Assembly (NCBI GenBank): GCA_002408385.1
Contig: DHSB01000076.1
Coordinates: 1-64,000 of the forward strand
Length of the DNA: 64,000 bases
Direction: 5' to 3'
Source: Myxococcales bacterium UBA5297
GTDB lineage: Bacteria; Myxococcota; Myxococcia; Myxococcales; UBA5297
Of the stretch, positions 48,401 to 55,895 are shown piece after piece. The first letter of the stretch is position 1. The number at the start of each line of letters is the position of its first letter. The position numbers and the translations under genes were made by a program. The notes beneath the pieces were generated by a model that searched no databases, was not told the origin of the DNA, and was given only the letters and a program-made list of their open reading frames with translations.

Positions 48401-48543
48401 AAAGAAGTTGCATGGCCGCGCCGTCGCGGCCTCGCCGGGGCCGCAACCCGCCGGCGGCCCCGGGCCCCGGACTGAAGGGTGCTCCGGCTGTCCTCTCGCC
48501 GGCCCGGCCGGGGCAGCATCCTGCGCCCGGAGCCTGGCCTTTC

Positions 48544-48578
48544 ACTCACAACTCAATACTCAAAACTCACGACTCTCA
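48544..48578 (-). repeat. Five tandem GAGT-cored heptamers at the 3' end of the secretion ATPase gene
   Basis: On the plus strand five 7-base units ACTCACA, ACTCAAT, ACTCAAA, ACTCACG, ACTCTCA stand in register. Read on the minus strand this is a GAGT core every seven bases, starting at the stop codon of the GspE/PilB-type gene. It is the same kind of element as 43507-43534. Confidence 0.75.
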
Positions 48579-50399
48579 GGTCACCCGGAGCACCTCGTCG
48601 ATAGTCGTCACGCCCATCGCCAGCTTGAGCACCCCGGACTCGCGCAACGTGCGCATCCCGCGCTGGCGTGCCGCCGCGAAGACCTCGCGCCCGCCCCCGC
48701 CGCCGACGACGAGGTTGCGGATCGAGTCGTCCACGTCGAGCATCTCGAAGATTCCGGTGCGGCCGCTGAAGCCGGTGTTGCGGCACTTCGGGCAGCCCTC
48801 GCCCCGGCGAAACGAGCAGCCCTGCGGCAGCAGCGGCAGGCAGACCCCGAGCGCGGCGATCTCGTCGGAGGTGAGGGTCGTCTCGGCCGCGCAGCTCGGA
48901 CAAATCTGGCGCACCAGCCGCTGGGCCATCACGCCGATGAGCGAGGTGGCGACGAGGAAGCGCTCGACGCCCAGATCGAGCAGGCGCGAGACCGCGTCGC
49001 AGGCGTTGTTGGTGTGCAGCGTCGAGAGCACCAGGTGCCCGGTGAGCGCGGCCTGGATGGCGTTCTGCGCGGTCTCGCAGTCGCGGATCTCGCCGACCAT
49101 GATGATGTCCGGGTCCTGGCGCAGCAGGTGACGCAGCGCGGCGGCGAAGTCGAGGTCGATCTTCGGCTGCACCTGGATCTGGTTGAAGCCCTCCCAGACC
49201 ATCTCGATGGGGTCCTCGATGGTGCTGACGTTCACCTCCGGGCCGGCGAGCACGCGCAGCGCCGAGTAGAGCGTAGTCGTCTTGCCGCTGCCCGTCGGAC
49301 CGGTGACCAGGATGAGCCCGTGGGGCCGCTCGATCCATGACTCGAAGGTGCGCAGTTCGTCGGCGGTGAAGCCGGTCTGCGACAGGTCCTGGACGGCGAG
49401 GTCGGGGTCGAAGACGCGCATCACCACCTTCTCGCCGAAGGCGGTGGGCACGGTCGAGACGCGCAGCTCCACCTCGCGGCCGTCGCGGTCGGTCTTGATG
49501 CGCCCGTCTTGAGGCTTGCGCTTCTCGGCGATGTCCATGCGCGAGAGCATCTTGATGCGCGCGACGATCGGCGCGTGCACCGCGCGCGGCACGGTGTGGA
49601 CGGGGTGCAGCACCCCGTCGATGCGCATGCGGATGAGCGTCTCCTCGCGCTTGGGCTCGATGTGGATGTCGCTGGCGCGCTGGTCGAAGGCGTGGCGCAG
49701 CAGGTACTCGACCGCGGCGACGACAGGCTTGTCGGTCGCGTCGAGCTCGCGGTCGGAGGCCGACGAGAGGCGGACGAGCTGCTCGAAGTTGGTGAGCTCC
49801 TGGCCGCTCTGGTGCAGGTCGACCGCCGCGGCGACGCTCTTCTTGAAGCCGTAGACGTGCTCGATGGCCCGCAGGATGTCGGCCTTCGAGGCGAGCACCG
49901 GCTGGATCTCGCAGCCGATGATCGCGCGCAGGTTGTCGAACAGCTCCTCGTCGAAGGGGTTGGCGACCGCGACGAGCATCACCCCGCCCTGCTTCTCGAC
50001 CGGCAGCACCGCGTTGCGCCGGGCGAAGGGGCTCGACAGCGTGCGGGTGATGAGCGCCATGTCGAGCTTGAGCGGGTCGATCTTCACGAACCGGCCGCCC
50101 GAGTGCAGCGCGCAGATCTCGCTGATCTTGTCCTCGTCGAGCATCAGGCCCGGGCGCCCGGGGACCGGGAAGTTGAAGTCGCTCACCACCTCGACCGGCG
50201 ACAGCTCGTAGCGCTTGCCCTGTCCGCCCCGCTCCTTGAGCAGCCGCAGGCGCACCGAGGCCTCCTTCGCCTGCACGTCCCGGATCTGCGCCGGGGTGAG
50301 GAGCTTGTAGGCCCCGAGCGCCTCGAGCACATAGACGACCGTGAAGTCACCGCGCGTGCGCGAGCGCCCCGCGGGCTGCTGAGCCGGTAGCGTTGGCAT
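48576..50399 (-). CDS. GspE/PilB-type secretion or pilus assembly ATPase
   Basis: This protein has 607 residues from an ATG preceded by AGGAGAGAGG. The N-terminal MshEN-like domain spans about 15-185. The ATPase domain has Walker A GPTGSGKTT (367-375), an Asp box, Walker B DPDIIMVGEIRD (429-440) and a His box near TGHLVLSTLHTNN. A zinc tetracysteine is formed by CPSC (500-503) and CPKC with GFSGRTGIFEML. These are the marks of hexameric motors that power type II secretion or type IV pilus extension. No other gsp or pil gene is nearby, so the partner machine is encoded elsewhere. Adjacent genes give no clue to PilB versus GspE. Confidence 0.9.
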   Translation of the reverse strand: MPTLPAQQPAGRSRTRGDFTVVYVLEALGAYKLLTPAQIRDVQAKEASVRLRLLKERGGQGKRYELSPVEVVSDFNFPVPGRPGLMLDEDKISEICALHSGGRFVKIDPLKLDMALITRTLSSPFARRNAVLPVEKQGGVMLVAVANPFDEELFDNLRAIIGCEIQPVLASKADILRAIEHVYGFKKSVAAAVDLHQSGQELTNFEQLVRLSSASDRELDATDKPVVAAVEYLLRHAFDQRASDIHIEPKREETLIRMRIDGVLHPVHTVPRAVHAPIVARIKMLSRMDIAEKRKPQDGRIKTDRDGREVELRVSTVPTAFGEKVVMRVFDPDLAVQDLSQTGFTADELRTFESWIERPHGLILVTGPTGSGKTTTLYSALRVLAGPEVNVSTIEDPIEMVWEGFNQIQVQPKIDLDFAAALRHLLRQDPDIIMVGEIRDCETAQNAIQAALTGHLVLSTLHTNNACDAVSRLLDLGVERFLVATSLIGVMAQRLVRQICPSCAAETTLTSDEIAALGVCLPLLPQGCSFRRGEGCPKCRNTGFSGRTGIFEMLDVDDSIRNLVVGGGGGREVFAAARQRGMRTLRESGVLKLAMGVTTIDEVLRVT

Positions 50400-50599
50400 C
50401 GGTCGCCTCTCTCCTGCCACCGACTGCGCGGCGGCGCTTGCGGGCGCCCTGGGCGCCGCAGAAAGAGGCTCGCCTCTCGATGACGGGAGGTCAACGTTGT
50501 TTCCCCTGGAGCCGACGCCGGGTCTCGGCACGCTCCGACGGCCTGGCGGGCGGCAGCACGCATCCAGGGACGAACCTGGCCGAGAGGCTGCGAAGGCAG

Positions 50600-50633
50600 A
50601 AGGCCCGCGATCCGAGTGAGGATCGCGGGCCTT
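50600..50633 (-). terminator. Strong hairpin terminator after the small unknown gene
   Basis: A perfect 14-bp stem, AAGGCCCGCGATCC with GGATCGCGGGCCTT, closes a 6-base loop 39 bases after the stop of the gene ending at 50672. It also separates that gene from the GspE/PilB-type gene downstream. This is the clearest terminator in the window. Confidence 0.75.
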
Positions 50634-50671
50634 CCGAACAAGCGGCGCCACGGCACGCGCGTCGCTGACCG

Positions 50672-51145
50672 CTAGGGCTTCTGCTTCTTCTGCCGCGGGC
50701 CGTTGGACATGAACTCGACCACCGGGCGCAGGCGGCTGGCCAGGGCGGCGTCGCGCGAAGCCATCGAGTTGAGCACCCCGTAGTAGCCGAGGAACGCCTG
50801 CCACGCCTCGCCGAAGGCGACCAGGCGGGTGTCGGCGGCGATCTGCTGGCAGTCGGTGAGCTGCTGCTCGAAGCCGTAGGCCATGTTGCCAAGCTTCATG
50901 TCGGAGCTCATCCCCTCGAGCGGCATGCCGTCGATGACGACCTTCTTCTCGGTGGCGAGGCCGAAGACCAGCTCCATCATCGCCTCGGCTCCGGCGCGCG
51001 GCTTGAGGAACGAGCAGCGGACCTCGGGGGCGACGATGACGCCCCAGCGGATCAGCCGCTCGCGGACATTGGCGATGTCCGCGACGAGCTGCTTCCGCTC
51101 GTCTTCGGTCGGGAGCACGGTCCCGACGTGGTTGGTGATCTCCAT
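50672..51145 (-). CDS. Small protein of unknown function
   Basis: This 157-residue protein has an ATG start and GCAGGAGATGAAGCG directly upstream (AGGAG). It appears soluble and mostly helical, with LVADIANVRERLIRWGVIVA near the N-terminus, two Met-rich stretches and a basic tail RQKKQKP. I do not recognise a family. It is flanked by its own terminator (50600-50633) and by the long upstream region carrying the 21-22-bp palindrome array, which begins about 220 bases before the start codon. It is therefore a single-gene unit and the array is a candidate control region for it. Confidence 0.75.
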   Translation of the reverse strand: MEITNHVGTVLPTEDERKQLVADIANVRERLIRWGVIVAPEVRCSFLKPRAGAEAMMELVFGLATEKKVVIDGMPLEGMSSDMKLGNMAYGFEQQLTDCQQIAADTRLVAFGEAWQAFLGYYGVLNSMASRDAALASRLRPVVEFMSNGPRQKKQKP

Positions 51146-51924
51146 CGCTTCATCTCCTGCAAGGGGAGCTGACTTCCCGAAGGGGCGCCCCTGTTCGCCC
51201 AAGCTCCGTGCCTCCACATGCCAGAGGTGACGCCACGTTTCGTCTCCCACATCGGAGCTGTCACTCCCAAAGACGGCCCCCCTGCTCGCTCTGTTGTGCA
51301 GGCGACGATTGGTCCGACCGCAGCTTTGAATCGAGCCTGTTCTTCGACGGTTGCTGCGGCCGGACGGCTGCACCATTCGACCTCCCCGACCGAAGCATTC
51401 GGTCCCAGGGGTCGAATCATTCGGTCTCAGAGGCCGAAGCATTCGGTCCAGGGGGCGAAGAATTCGCCCCGAGGGTCGAAGCATTCGATGCGGTCGTCGA
51501 AGCATTCGGTCCCGGCGATCGAAGCATTCGCTCCCGGCGATCGAAGCATTCGACTGCCCGCTCGAACCATTCGAGTCGCGCGGCCGAACGGATCGGTCCG
51601 CGAGGCCCAAGCGCTCGACCTCGACGCCGAAGCGCCCGACACGCGGGATCGACGCCGCCCAGTTCGCGGCTCGGAAGCTTCGATCGCGCCGTCGAGGCCC
51701 TCGGTCGCGCAACCGGGATCGTCCGCGATTGCCGGGGCTCTCATCGGCCCGAGCGGGCGCGACCAAGACTGGTCCTCGAACCACATCCGTGCCGTTTGAC
51801 ACCTGCCGGCCGTCGAAGCACGAAAGCGTGGCAGTCGAGGCGATCCTTTGCGGAGAGGCGCCGTGGTGGTCCGGGCTTCCCGCGGTCGACTCTCGACCGT
51901 CGACCGTCGATTGCGGTCGAGGGG
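51146..51924. other. Long intergenic region dominated by a phased palindrome array
   Basis: About 780 bases separate the small unknown gene from the ferredoxin gene. Long frames cross it on several strands but encode only Arg/Ser/Pro-rich sequence generated by the repeats. The supported content is the array at 51369-51682; outside it I see no gene. Confidence 0.65.
51369..51682. repeat. Array of about 14 palindromic CGAAGCATTCG-type elements at 21-22 bp spacing
   Basis: The 11-base element CGAAGCATTCG (arms CGAA/TTCG around three bases) starts at 51391, 51413, 51434, 51456, 51477, 51498, 51520, 51542 and 51563, with one or two variant bases in some copies. Weaker copies lie at 51369, 51584, 51607, 51628 and 51672. 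Spacing alternates between 21 and 22 bases, two turns of B-DNA, so all sites face the same side of the helix. The 10-11-base spacers differ in sequence. Because the spacing is not a multiple of three, the repeat is maintained at DNA level rather than as a peptide repeat. It is probably a multi-site protein-binding array. Confidence 0.85.
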
Positions 51925-52131
51925 TCAGGCGCCCTTGCTCACCGACGAGGACCTGGGGGCGTGCTCCACGAAGACCTGGCAGGAGCGGACGCAGGCCAAG
52001 CAGTCGATGCAGGCCTCCTCATCTACCTTTGGGGCGCGAAAGCCGTCCTGCGTCAGGGCGCCCGCAGGACAGACGCGCAACGTCGGGCAGCGGTGATTCT
52101 GCGGGCAGAGCTCTTCTCGGACGTAGACCAT
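51925..52131 (-). CDS. Small ferredoxin-type iron-sulfur protein
   Basis: This 68-residue protein has an ATG start preceded by AAAGGAGCGCCC. The first motif, CPQNHRCPTLRVCPAGAL (about 9-26), has a C-x5-C-x5-C spacing with a following PAGA. The second, CIDCLACVRSC (about 41-51), is a regular C-x2-C-x2-C-x3-C but is followed by Gln instead of the usual Pro. It probably carries one or two 4Fe-4S clusters in the cytoplasm. It lies about 200 bases downstream of the SNase lipoprotein on the same strand; whether it belongs to that operon is unclear. Confidence 0.82.
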   Translation of the reverse strand: MVYVREELCPQNHRCPTLRVCPAGALTQDGFRAPKVDEEACIDCLACVRSCQVFVEHAPRSSSVSKGA

Positions 52132-52332
52132 GGGCGCTCCTTTGGAAGGCTGCGAGCCTCTTGCGCAGCCGAGCGCGCCATCTCTGGGCGCGCGCGTTTC
52201 GGCTCGTCTGAGCCAAACGCACGCGCAGGGATCCGTCCGTTCGTCGTCACCCCGAGCCGCGAGGGACCCCGCAACGAAGTCGGGCGAGCGGAGGACCGCT
52301 CGCCCGACCAAGAGAACGAGAGCTGATGGGAG

Positions 52333-52812
52333 CTAGTCGTCGACGCAGGCGCCCCACATCCCGCGCCCGGCATCCTTGGCTTCGTCGCGAAGGTCGTAGA
52401 ACTCCTCGACCCGATCTTTTCCGTTGCCGGTCTCCGCGAAGTACATCACGTCGGCGAAGCCCTTCTCGACCAGCAGCGAGTTGACCTCGCGACCGTTGAC
52501 CGAGACGAAGGCGAGCAGCCGCCCGTACCGGTCCTTGCATTCGGTGCCGTACTTGAGCTCGACGACCTGATCCTTGACCAGGCCGGAGTTGTACGCCTTG
52601 GCCTCCGGCCCGTAGCACTCCACCTTCGTCGTGCTCTCGGGCGTGTCGACGAGCAGGTAGCGGATCTTGACCCCGCCCTCGATCTCGATGGTGTCGCCGT
52701 CGGTGACCGCGACGACCAGCGCCGAGCTCGGGCCGCAATCGCTCCCCGGTTCGTCATCGGGGCCGCAGGCGGCGGCCAACGCGGCAGCCGCCATCCAGGC
52801 GATGCGTCTCAT
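52333..52812 (-). CDS. Thermonuclease-type (SNase) lipoprotein
   Basis: This 159-residue protein overlaps the upstream gene by four bases (ATGA). Residues 1-16 are a lipoprotein signal ending ALAAAC. The SNase fold has VTDGDTIEI (about 36-44, Ca-binding Asp), IRYLLVDTPES (catalytic Arg and Glu) and DRYGRLLAF (second catalytic Arg). With both arginines and the glutamate present, it should be an active Ca-dependent DNA/RNA nuclease, tethered to the outer membrane. It ends the four-gene operon, and a second SNase-like lipoprotein is encoded two genes upstream. Confidence 0.9.
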   Translation of the reverse strand: MRRIAWMAAAALAAACGPDDEPGSDCGPSSALVVAVTDGDTIEIEGGVKIRYLLVDTPESTTKVECYGPEAKAYNSGLVKDQVVELKYGTECKDRYGRLLAFVSVNGREVNSLLVEKGFADVMYFAETGNGKDRVEEFYDLRDEAKDAGRGMWGACVDD

Positions 52813-54554
52813 TGGCAGGCTCCGTTGGGCTGGCCCGGGGTGCCCCAGTCGCACACCGCGCCCTCGGCCGTGCAGTCGAGCCCGTACTGAGTGGTGCTCA
52901 CGCAGAAGCTGCCCGCCTCGTCGTTGAGCGTCGCGTCGTACTTGCCGATGTCGAGCTGCGTCGACTTGCCGGCGGTGCTGCCGTCGTAGCTGATCTCGTC
53001 GATGAGCACCTCGCCGCGCTGCACGATGATCTTGTGGGCGCCGGTGTTGGAGAGATTGAGACCGAGCACCGAGTAGGCCTCGGCGATGCCGCCGTTGACG
53101 GTCGGGTCGGTGTTCTTCACGAAGACGATGTGGCTGTTGGCGAGCACCGGCAGGCAGTCGGCCGACTCGAGGGTGAAGCGGCCGGTGCCCTCGTTCTTGA
53201 TCTCGATGCCGTTCAGGTCGAGGTTGCGCTTGACGAACAGCTCTACGTACTCGCCCTGGTTGTCGAGCACCGCCTTGGGGTCGGCCATGAACTCGGTGAT
53301 GACCAGATCGCCCACCGCGGGAGGATCGATGAGACGGCTGCCACCGTTCTCGTTGCACTTGTTCGGGTCCGGGGGCAGCGGGCAGGGCTTGTTCGCCGCG
53401 CCGGGGGTCCCGAGGTTGTCGCCGGTCCCGTAGGGATCGACCGCGTCACAGAAGTTGCTGGCGTTGTCGTTGTCGAGCGCGGTCAGCTTCTGGGGATCGA
53501 GCTGGGCGGCGACCCCGTCCTTGGAGGTGGCGTAGGCGACCCGGTCGATCTCGGTCTCGCCGCTGCTGAGAATGATCACCCCGCCGTTGTTGGCCAAGCT
53601 GATGCTCACCGCGGTCAGCACGTTGGCGATGCCGCCGTTGATCTCCGGCTCGGACTTGCGGGCGAGCACCGCGTACTGCCCGGCCTCGAGCCGCAGGCAA
53701 TTGGCCGACTTGATGACGTGGTTGCGGGTGCCGCCGTTGCTCACCACCAGCTCGTTCAGGTCGACGGGGGCGAGCGCATAGATCTCGAACCACTCGCCGT
53801 TGGTGTCCTCGATGGGCGCCTTGGGGTTGGCCAAGAACTCGGTGATGACGAGCTCGCCGGGCCTCGGGCGCGCGATGGGAACCGCTTCGCCTATCAGGTT
53901 GATGCAGGTGCCCTCAGGGGCGACCGTCGCGCAGGCCTCGTTCGGCGTGCCGGGCGAGCCGAACAGCCCGGGCGCGTACTCGATGGTGGCGTCGCAGAAG
54001 TTCTCCTCGAGGTCGTTGACCGCCGAGTCGGGCACCGGGATGCTGCCGCTCAGCAGGCGCGAGGCCCCAGACTTGGCGGGGGTGGTGTACTTCACCTCGT
54101 CGATCTTCACGGTGCCGCAGCGGATGGCGATGAGGCCGCTCTCGTTGCCGAGCGCGCCCAGGCCGTCGCCGTAGCTGTAGTCGATGTGGGAGGGCAGCGG
54201 CTTCTCGACGCTGTCGCCGAGGACAAAGTAGTTGGCCGGCTTGATCTTCCCCTCGGCGATGGTGTGCGTCTTCTCGCGCGAGCCGTCGGGCTTGGCGGCG
54301 ACCAGGGTCAACCCCTTGAGGTCGACCTCCTTCTTGGTCGAGTTGTAGATCTCGATCCACTCTTTGCCGGTGTCGGTGCCGGGGACGTCGGCCATGAACT
54401 CGGTGATCACCAGGTCACCGGCGAGAAAGGCCTTGCAGGCCGAGTCGGGGACCTCGGTCGTGCCGTCGGGGCCGCAGGCTAAGAGGCCGCTGGCAGCGAT
54501 CGCGAGGAACATCGAAAAACAAAAAGGGCGCTGGAAGGGTCGGTTGGTTTTCAT
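52809..54554 (-). CDS. Lipoprotein with three lamin-tail (LTD) domains
   Basis: This 581-residue protein overlaps its neighbours by ATGA at both ends. The signal ends GLLAC. Three lamin-tail-type domains open with AGDLVITEFMADVPG, PGELVITEFLANPKA and VGDLVITEFMADPKA. Each carries a WIEIYN-type strand (GEWFEIYA and GEYVELFV in the second and third) and ends in a GTPG or GTPGxxN loop. The LTD is an Ig-like fold that in bacteria is found in secreted proteins and often next to extracellular nucleases. Here it sits between two SNase-type lipoproteins, which suggests a scaffold or substrate-binding role at the cell surface. Confidence 0.87.
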   Translation of the reverse strand: MKTNRPFQRPFCFSMFLAIAASGLLACGPDGTTEVPDSACKAFLAGDLVITEFMADVPGTDTGKEWIEIYNSTKKEVDLKGLTLVAAKPDGSREKTHTIAEGKIKPANYFVLGDSVEKPLPSHIDYSYGDGLGALGNESGLIAIRCGTVKIDEVKYTTPAKSGASRLLSGSIPVPDSAVNDLEENFCDATIEYAPGLFGSPGTPNEACATVAPEGTCINLIGEAVPIARPRPGELVITEFLANPKAPIEDTNGEWFEIYALAPVDLNELVVSNGGTRNHVIKSANCLRLEAGQYAVLARKSEPEINGGIANVLTAVSISLANNGGVIILSSGETEIDRVAYATSKDGVAAQLDPQKLTALDNDNASNFCDAVDPYGTGDNLGTPGAANKPCPLPPDPNKCNENGGSRLIDPPAVGDLVITEFMADPKAVLDNQGEYVELFVKRNLDLNGIEIKNEGTGRFTLESADCLPVLANSHIVFVKNTDPTVNGGIAEAYSVLGLNLSNTGAHKIIVQRGEVLIDEISYDGSTAGKSTQLDIGKYDATLNDEAGSFCVSTTQYGLDCTAEGAVCDWGTPGQPNGACQ

Positions 54555-55894
54555 GGCTCCAAGGGTAGCTCAGAGAGCTCGTCGAAGTTGAGGTCTGCCG
54601 GGATGTCGTCGGGGTCTGGCTCGACGGCGCCCGGCGATCGCGGCCTGTCGCCGGGCTGGTCGGGCCGCTCGGGCTCGACCGAGCGGCTCGGGTCGGCGGA
54701 GACGACCGGGATCGTCTCCGCGGCAGGGTTGTGCGAGGGGTCGGCCGAGATCACGGGGATTTCGGCGGGCGGCTCGGCCGGAGGCGGAGGCGGCTGGACG
54801 AGAGGCGAGACGGCCGGGGTTATCCCGTCGGCCGAAACCTGCCCGGGCAGGGAGACGATGAACTGCAGCCGTTCAGAGCCCCCGCGCTTGCTCCGGTATT
54901 TTTGCACCACGCCACGCGCTACCACGTATTCGCCCTTCCTCTGGGCAAGCCCGGTCGCCTTGAACACGTCCTTGTCGAAGAAGACCAGCTCGAAGCTCGA
55001 GCTGCGGTTGCGCGAGAGCTTGACGACGGTCGGTCCCTTGTCGCCGAGGCGCACCTCGCCCACCGAACCGAGGATGACCACCTCCTGGCCCACGCGCTTC
55101 TCGAGCTCGAGCATCGCGTCCCAGCGGGTGAGCACGACGTAGCTGTCACGCCCCTCGGCCATCCGTTCGAAACGGTCAATGACCGCGCCGCGCGCGTTCC
55201 ACCACCTCAGGCGCTCGGGGTAATCGTCGTAGTGCTCCTTCAGAGGGTCCCAGATGCCGAGCTGCTGGGCCTGCGCCTCGGCCTGGGCGGCGAGGAACTC
55301 CTTGTGGAAGCGCCGCGACTGCCCGTACTTCGCGTAGTACGGGCTCATCCCCGCGCGCACGGCCTCGATGTTGTAGTTGAGCCATTGGCCGTTTTTCTGG
55401 GCGAAGACGTACGCGAGATAGCGCCCGTAGAACCCGCGAATCTCGCCCGGATGGTCTCGCTCGAGGCGCACGGTGGTCACCCCGTCGAAAAACTGCCTGG
55501 CCCACTCCATGGCGTCCATCCCCACCGGGGTCGCCATCTTGACCGGCCGCGAGGAGCCTCCCCTCATCTCCTTCTTGTACGTCTCGAAGCCCTTGGCGTA
55601 GGCCTTGCGCTCCCAGTCGTGCTTGAAGGTCTCCTCGGTGTCGATGCCGATGAGGCGCAGGGTCGAGTCGAGCCCTTGAACGGCGATGGTGTCGCCGTCG
55701 AGCACCGCGTCCTTGCCCGCGATGGGGAACTCGCCGATGACCAAGCCGACCTTGTCGAGCGTCTTGAGCGCCTCGGCAGCCTGCTGGCGGTTGTAGCGGC
55801 GGGCCGTCTTCGTCGGCGGGCAGCCGGTCGAAAGCAGCAGCGCGGCCAGCGCGACGAACAGAACGGGTAAGCGTGCCTTCAATGGCGACCTCAT
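54551..55894 (-). CDS. SNase-like lipoprotein with long C-terminal extension
   Basis: This protein has 447 residues from an ATG starting one base after the barrel gene stop. The lipobox is LLLSTGC. The SNase-like domain (about 60-220) has LDGDTIAV, LRLIGIDTEET and FYGRYLAYVF, so the key Arg, Glu and Arg of staphylococcal nuclease are kept. A second beta-rich module (about 250-365) is unassigned. A Pro/Glu/Asp-rich low-complexity tail follows, with two SADPS repeats and PPPPPAEPP. It is probably an outer-membrane-tethered nuclease working with the neighbouring barrel. The OB-like second module could bind nucleic acid, but this is inference. Confidence 0.82.
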   Translation of the reverse strand: MRSPLKARLPVLFVALAALLLSTGCPPTKTARRYNRQQAAEALKTLDKVGLVIGEFPIAGKDAVLDGDTIAVQGLDSTLRLIGIDTEETFKHDWERKAYAKGFETYKKEMRGGSSRPVKMATPVGMDAMEWARQFFDGVTTVRLERDHPGEIRGFYGRYLAYVFAQKNGQWLNYNIEAVRAGMSPYYAKYGQSRRFHKEFLAAQAEAQAQQLGIWDPLKEHYDDYPERLRWWNARGAVIDRFERMAEGRDSYVVLTRWDAMLELEKRVGQEVVILGSVGEVRLGDKGPTVVKLSRNRSSSFELVFFDKDVFKATGLAQRKGEYVVARGVVQKYRSKRGGSERLQFIVSLPGQVSADGITPAVSPLVQPPPPPAEPPAEIPVISADPSHNPAAETIPVVSADPSRSVEPERPDQPGDRPRSPGAVEPDPDDIPADLNFDELSELPLEP

Positions 55895-55895
55895 C

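Noticed and set aside
51369..51682. CRISPR array
   Set aside because: The repeated element is only 11 bases and the spacers 10-11 bases. True CRISPR repeats and spacers are about 23-50 bases, and no cas gene is near.
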